Shown: piece after piece, positions 61,121 to 64,000 of the stretch
Numbering within the stretch: the first letter of the stretch is position 1
Layout of the letters: every line of letters starts with the position of its first letter
DNA from: Chloracidobacterium sp.
GTDB taxonomy: Bacteria > Acidobacteriota > Blastocatellia > Pyrinomonadales > Pyrinomonadaceae
Length of the DNA stretch: 64,000 nt
Direction: 5' to 3'
NCBI GenBank assembly: GCA_016716365.1
Contig: JADJWM010000003.1
Location: forward strand, 121,001 to 185,000
Program-made: the position numbers and the translations under genes
Notes under the pieces: generated by a model
What the model was told of the DNA's origin: nothing
The model's database searches: none
What the model saw: only the letters and a program-made list of their open reading frames with translations

Positions 61121-63238
61121 ATGCGACTTATCTTGGCTCCCTTTACTTTACTTGGGGTGTTGCTATCATTCGGCATGGCGCTCGGCCATCAGACTCCCAA
61201 GGTGGATGTCGCTTTTCCTGAGGCGGGCAGTCATCACAATTACTTTCCCACGATCACAGGAACTGCGACAGACGGGATTGGGGTCGTGAAAATAAGGATC
61301 TCGAACCTTGAGACCAACTCTACTTGGAATGGACGGGTATGGGTCAAGAGATCTGGGTCCTTCGATAGCTTTGATCTAAGTGCTTCGGTGAGTCAAGGAC
61401 GGTGGCGGTTAACGGAGGGGCTTCCAAACAGGCGAAGTGAAAAGGCCACAGACTATTTCATAACTGTACATGCAGAGACCTCGGACGGACGTTACGACCG
61501 AAAAAGTGTCTCCTTCTCCGTTGATGGGATAAGGATTGATGTTCTTGACGCGAACATACTTTATACAGGCACGGATTTTTCAACTCGTCGCCGATCGATA
61601 AGTGAGGAAGATCTCGATCGATATATTCGTATGAGGTCGTACATATCTCCACAGGGAATGGGATTTGAGGCTCTGCGACGAGGAGCGGTTGTCGATGGTG
61701 TAACAAGGCTCCTTGTGATTGCGGAAGGCGTTAGTCCCGGCCGGCTAACCTTCCGGCTCGGAGATGTAAAGCCTACGGATTCTGCTATACGCGTCGAAGC
61801 CTGCACCGCGAATATGGGCGAACAGGCGGAAGCGGCGGGCTTCAGCTCAATAAGAAAGATCCCCATGTGTACGCGCGGGCCATTATCCGGGGGCGGATTC
61901 ACACACATCGATTTCGAACCTCCGGACCCTCGCGGTGAACGGTCCGAAATCGAAGTTGAGCCATATAAGAAAGCAAACAACAAGTATTTTTGGTTCGCAC
62001 TTTATACCGTTCCCGATGATCTTCCCCGGATATATAAGAATTCGCTTGGTGGTCATCAACGGGCGTTCACCGGAAGTTTCACTGCGGTAGATGACGAAAA
62101 CCGGCCAATTCGTGAGTTGCTCGACGTGGTTCGCGAGGGCCGAGTATTCAGCTTTTTTAGGCCGCCTGTGATATTGGTTCACGGGCTGGACGATAACGGT
62201 GGTTCGTGGGACCTTGAACGAAACCGGATCCTATACGGAGCTGGATTTGATGTCCGTGCGATAGACTATCGCGCTTCAAATGGTGCTAGCTTTGAGGAAA
62301 ACAAACTTCGAATTTTCGAGAGTCCTGGGAAAAGACGCTATTGCAAGAATGGTTCCGGCGGTGGTGGCTCGGGTTGCACCATTAATGAAGTGATCGGCGA
62401 GTATCGAGGTAGGGGTATCGCGATATCGAAGTTAGACGTTGTGGCTCACAGCATGGGCGGAATCCTTGCCCGAGTTTTTCACGATCAGCCTGAATACCGA
62501 GTGCCGGAGAACTTCAACCAGGGATATATTAGGCGGCTAATCACTATCGCAACCCCACACCTGGGTGCAAATGCCGCAAACATCATTGTAGAGGACCTGG
62601 TTCGTCACAAAGCTTCTGGCTGTGGAATGTTCTTGCTTCTCGCTGGCGCAGTGATGAATGATGTCAACAACCCCTTTTTTGATCCGCGCTTAAGGCTCCG
62701 CTTCACTAGCCTTGATGCCACACGTGACCTGGCTATAGGGAGCGATGCGATGAATAGGATCGGGCGTACTCGCGTCCTAGCCCATGCGATCACCTCAGCC
62801 GCTAAATTACCCCTCAGAGGACTGTATTGGTGGCGATTTCAGATCGCTCGTGGTTGTATCAACTGGGAAAGACGGTCCCGAGAATATAATGTTTTAGGCG
62901 TAGAGTGGCTGGGTAAGGGATACGATAATACGCAGGCAGCTTTTGTTAGAAGCATTTGTGGTGGCAAAGGCACCGAAACGGAATGTGATTGGACCATGAA
63001 TGCAGAATCGGCGAGAGGCGGGCTAAAAGAACCCCACGTAACTTCGTTTTCCTTGGAAGACATCAGCCACGGGGAACAAATTGGTTCCTCAATTATCCAT
63101 GAGCGGATAAAGCTCTTGCTCGAGGCACCGAACGCAGCGTTTGACCCAGATGGTTTCCCACCGGTTGCTTGTCTACCTCAACCGCCGAATTCACTTGGGT
63201 TCGTACTTCCACGAGGAACATGTCCTGAGGTTAATTGA
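61121..63238 (+). CDS. Secreted alpha/beta-hydrolase (lipase/esterase-like), island gene
   Basis: 705 residues with signal peptide MRLILAPFTLLGVLLSFGMA. Residues 25-110 form a beta (Big-like) domain (VDVAFPEAGSHHNYFPTITG). From about 345 a lipase-type fold appears: PPVILVHGLDDNGGSWDLER (oxyanion), the nucleophile elbow LDVVAHSMGGILARVFHDQP (Ser about 446, HSMGG) and ATPHLGANAAN. The C-terminal HGEQIGSSIIHERIKLLL may carry the catalytic His. A Gly-rich loop (GSGGGGSGC) precedes the elbow. Substrate unknown. Second gene of the island. Confidence 0.82.
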   Translation: MRLILAPFTLLGVLLSFGMALGHQTPKVDVAFPEAGSHHNYFPTITGTATDGIGVVKIRISNLETNSTWNGRVWVKRSGSFDSFDLSASVSQGRWRLTEGLPNRRSEKATDYFITVHAETSDGRYDRKSVSFSVDGIRIDVLDANILYTGTDFSTRRRSISEEDLDRYIRMRSYISPQGMGFEALRRGAVVDGVTRLLVIAEGVSPGRLTFRLGDVKPTDSAIRVEACTANMGEQAEAAGFSSIRKIPMCTRGPLSGGGFTHIDFEPPDPRGERSEIEVEPYKKANNKYFWFALYTVPDDLPRIYKNSLGGHQRAFTGSFTAVDDENRPIRELLDVVREGRVFSFFRPPVILVHGLDDNGGSWDLERNRILYGAGFDVRAIDYRASNGASFEENKLRIFESPGKRRYCKNGSGGGGSGCTINEVIGEYRGRGIAISKLDVVAHSMGGILARVFHDQPEYRVPENFNQGYIRRLITIATPHLGANAANIIVEDLVRHKASGCGMFLLLAGAVMNDVNNPFFDPRLRLRFTSLDATRDLAIGSDAMNRIGRTRVLAHAITSAAKLPLRGLYWWRFQIARGCINWERRSREYNVLGVEWLGKGYDNTQAAFVRSICGGKGTETECDWTMNAESARGGLKEPHVTSFSLEDISHGEQIGSSIIHERIKLLLEAPNAAFDPDGFPPVACLPQPPNSLGFVLPRGTCPEVN

Positions 63239-63253
63239 ATTGACTTCTCAATA

Positions 63254-63281
63254 GCGAGTTCGACCCTCGTCGCCCGCTCCA
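63254..63281 (+). repeat. Right copy of the 28-base tRNA-Gly 3' repeat (putative attR)
   Basis: Exact duplicate of 59193-59220, the T-arm and acceptor end of tRNA-Gly with CCA. It lies 15 bases after the stop of the hydrolase gene and 16 bases before the methyltransferase paralogue. No upstream half of a tRNA is present here, so it is not a second functional tRNA. Confidence 0.9.
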
Positions 63282-63297
63282 CACTTTCCGAAGAACC

Positions 63298-64000
63298 CTA
63301 ATCAACGAGCAAAGCCATTTGCCTTAATTGTTCGAGCCCTAAGTCGACCAGCCCTGGAAGCATTTCGGTTAGCATCTTCTGATCCTGTTCTGAGACCTGT
63401 ACAAGTTCCAGAATGCTTGCAGGGATCTCATCGGCGCCCTTCGACCCGTCCAGGACAACGATCAGGGCCCGAAGCAGGTCGTTCTCAATCTCAAAACTCG
63501 CTCCGTACATATTCGTAACATATTCCCAGCCGGCCGCCGCTTGCCACCGGGCGAATTCCGAAGCGGTCGGGCGGGAGGAAATCGTTGCCGCGATCGGCGG
63601 CCGAAAGCAACCGACGTCGAGAATGGCCGACCGCATCAACTTGATCGCAAACTGTTTTGTTCGGACCAACTCATTTTCAAACTTTGCGTTTCCCAGGTCA
63701 GGGAATTCAGAAGCGAGGTGAGACCTGATCTCGGCGAATGCGACGCGAGCCGGTCGACGGCGGCTCAGAAGACCGAGCATTGATTTCGTCATCGCGTGGT
63801 TCGTCGTGAATGTCGAGTTGTCGGGCCGACTGAACGGCACTTCGGAATCGTCACTCAGTGAAGCGTGAGGCGGCGGAGCCGTGTTCGTCGTGAGGTACAG
63901 GTTCTCCAATGCATCTGGTAGCGGATCGGGGGAGATCCGATTCTCAGCACGGCAAACTATCGAGTTTCTGAATCGTGTGCAAAGCAGAAAGTCGAGCAGT
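63298..64000 (-). CDS. Methyltransferase regulatory-domain protein, partial (5' end off the window)
   Basis: The minus-strand frame is open from the window edge (codon at 63999-63997) to the stop at 63298, so the true start lies outside; a TTG at 63909 is internal. The visible part reads LLDFLLCTRFRNSIVCRAEN and later EFARWQAAAGWEYVTNMYGA, LLRALIVVLDGSKGADEIPA and the end LPGLVDLGLEQLRQMALLVD. This matches the C-terminal half of the methyltransferase at 57476 (FIDYILGRPFRTSVIVREAA, RFVRWQLQKKCKDITAL, LPAVIESRLVEFARLGLLEA). The two genes were probably neighbours on either side of tRNA-Gly before the island. Confidence 0.8.
   Translation of the reverse strand, partial: LLDFLLCTRFRNSIVCRAENRISPDPLPDALENLYLTTNTAPPPHASLSDDSEVPFSRPDNSTFTTNHAMTKSMLGLLSRRRPARVAFAEIRSHLASEFPDLGNAKFENELVRTKQFAIKLMRSAILDVGCFRPPIAATISSRPTASEFARWQAAAGWEYVTNMYGASFEIENDLLRALIVVLDGSKGADEIPASILELVQVSEQDQKMLTEMLPGLVDLGLEQLRQMALLVD

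Larger units (their letters stand above)
59221..63281 (+). mobile_element. Putative minimal tRNA-Gly island without integrase
   Basis: 4.06 kb between the tRNA and a repeated 28-base tRNA end. It carries two secreted-protein genes (59243 and 61121), both in the direction of the tRNA, and base composition is visibly more AT than the flanks. Tyrosine-recombinase elements typically insert at tRNA 3' ends and restore the tRNA with such a duplication. No integrase, phage or transfer gene is inside, so it is either a remnant, a satellite using another element's integrase, or a cassette. Confidence 0.7.

Noticed and set aside
63254..63281. Possible second tRNA-Gly gene
   Set aside because: Only the 28-base 3' end is present with no D-arm or anticodon arm; it is an attachment-type duplication.

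Overview
The window is a gene-dense piece (GC visibly above 55%) of a Gram-negative chromosome, most likely an Acidobacteriota member near Blastocatellia/Pyrinomonadaceae. That placement is an inference. It rests on an Oar-type TonB-dependent receptor with an N-terminal carpet of carboxypeptidase-regulatory repeats, Kdo (LPS) genes, many secreted beta-lactamase, DinB and SnoaL-like proteins, and an N-terminal VI-x-MVKAGLS repeat domain that I associate with acidobacterial secreted proteins. No rRNA and no CRISPR array were seen. One tRNA, tRNA-Gly(CCC), is present.

Layout. 1-3.8 kb: a NifA/NtrC-like sigma-54 activator translationally coupled to glnE (cut by the window edge). 3.9-9.3 kb: an RluD-type pseudouridine synthase, a lipoprotein, and a tight terC / secreted protein / D-aminoacylase operon. 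9.4-14.5 kb: the pyrimidine locus, pyrR-pyrB-[DinB-ADP-ribosylation-like]-pyrC on the minus strand and pyrD divergent. 14.6-19 kb: yceD-rpmF-fabH-fabD-acpP-fabF, with fabF broken by two apparent single-base losses. 19-21 kb: etfBA behind a FadR-like TetR-type operator. 21-24 kb: the large outer-membrane receptor, followed by a 0.5 kb stretch holding a possible 33-residue protein gene. 24.4-34.7 kb: class III aminotransferase, serine hydrolase, YyaL-type thioredoxin protein, Asn/Ala-repeat protein, GAF-GGDEF protein, beta-CASP nuclease, SnoaL-like and AraC proteins. 34.8-40.1 kb: small secreted proteins, a TAP-type peptidase and two MacB-like permeases. 40.3-46.4 kb: sucD, SnoaL, thioesterase, ndk, zinc-ribbon/DUF4190, nuoI, an IrrE-like peptidase and a GAF-SpoIIE phosphatase. 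47-49 kb: FecR protein and CPBP protease. 49.2-57.5 kb: an envelope cluster, kdsB-small membrane protein-pyrG-formyltransferase-polysaccharide deacetylase-kdsA-peptidase-like protein-kdsC. 57.5-64 kb: two paralogous methyltransferases separated by tRNA-Gly and a 4 kb insertion.

The strongest unusual structure is that insertion. The last 28 bases of tRNA-Gly(CCC) at 59193-59220 recur exactly at 63254-63281, and the 4.06 kb between carries only two secreted-protein genes (an acidobacterial repeat protein and a large alpha/beta-hydrolase) and no integrase. It looks like a minimal tRNA-targeted island. Other notable signals are heptanucleotide tandem repeats at three places (one in frame inside sucD), a repeat-like in-frame insertion in the YyaL homologue, a terminator between pyrR and pyrB, two foreign-looking genes inside the pyr operon, and three apparent frameshifts in otherwise intact genes, which could be assembly errors.
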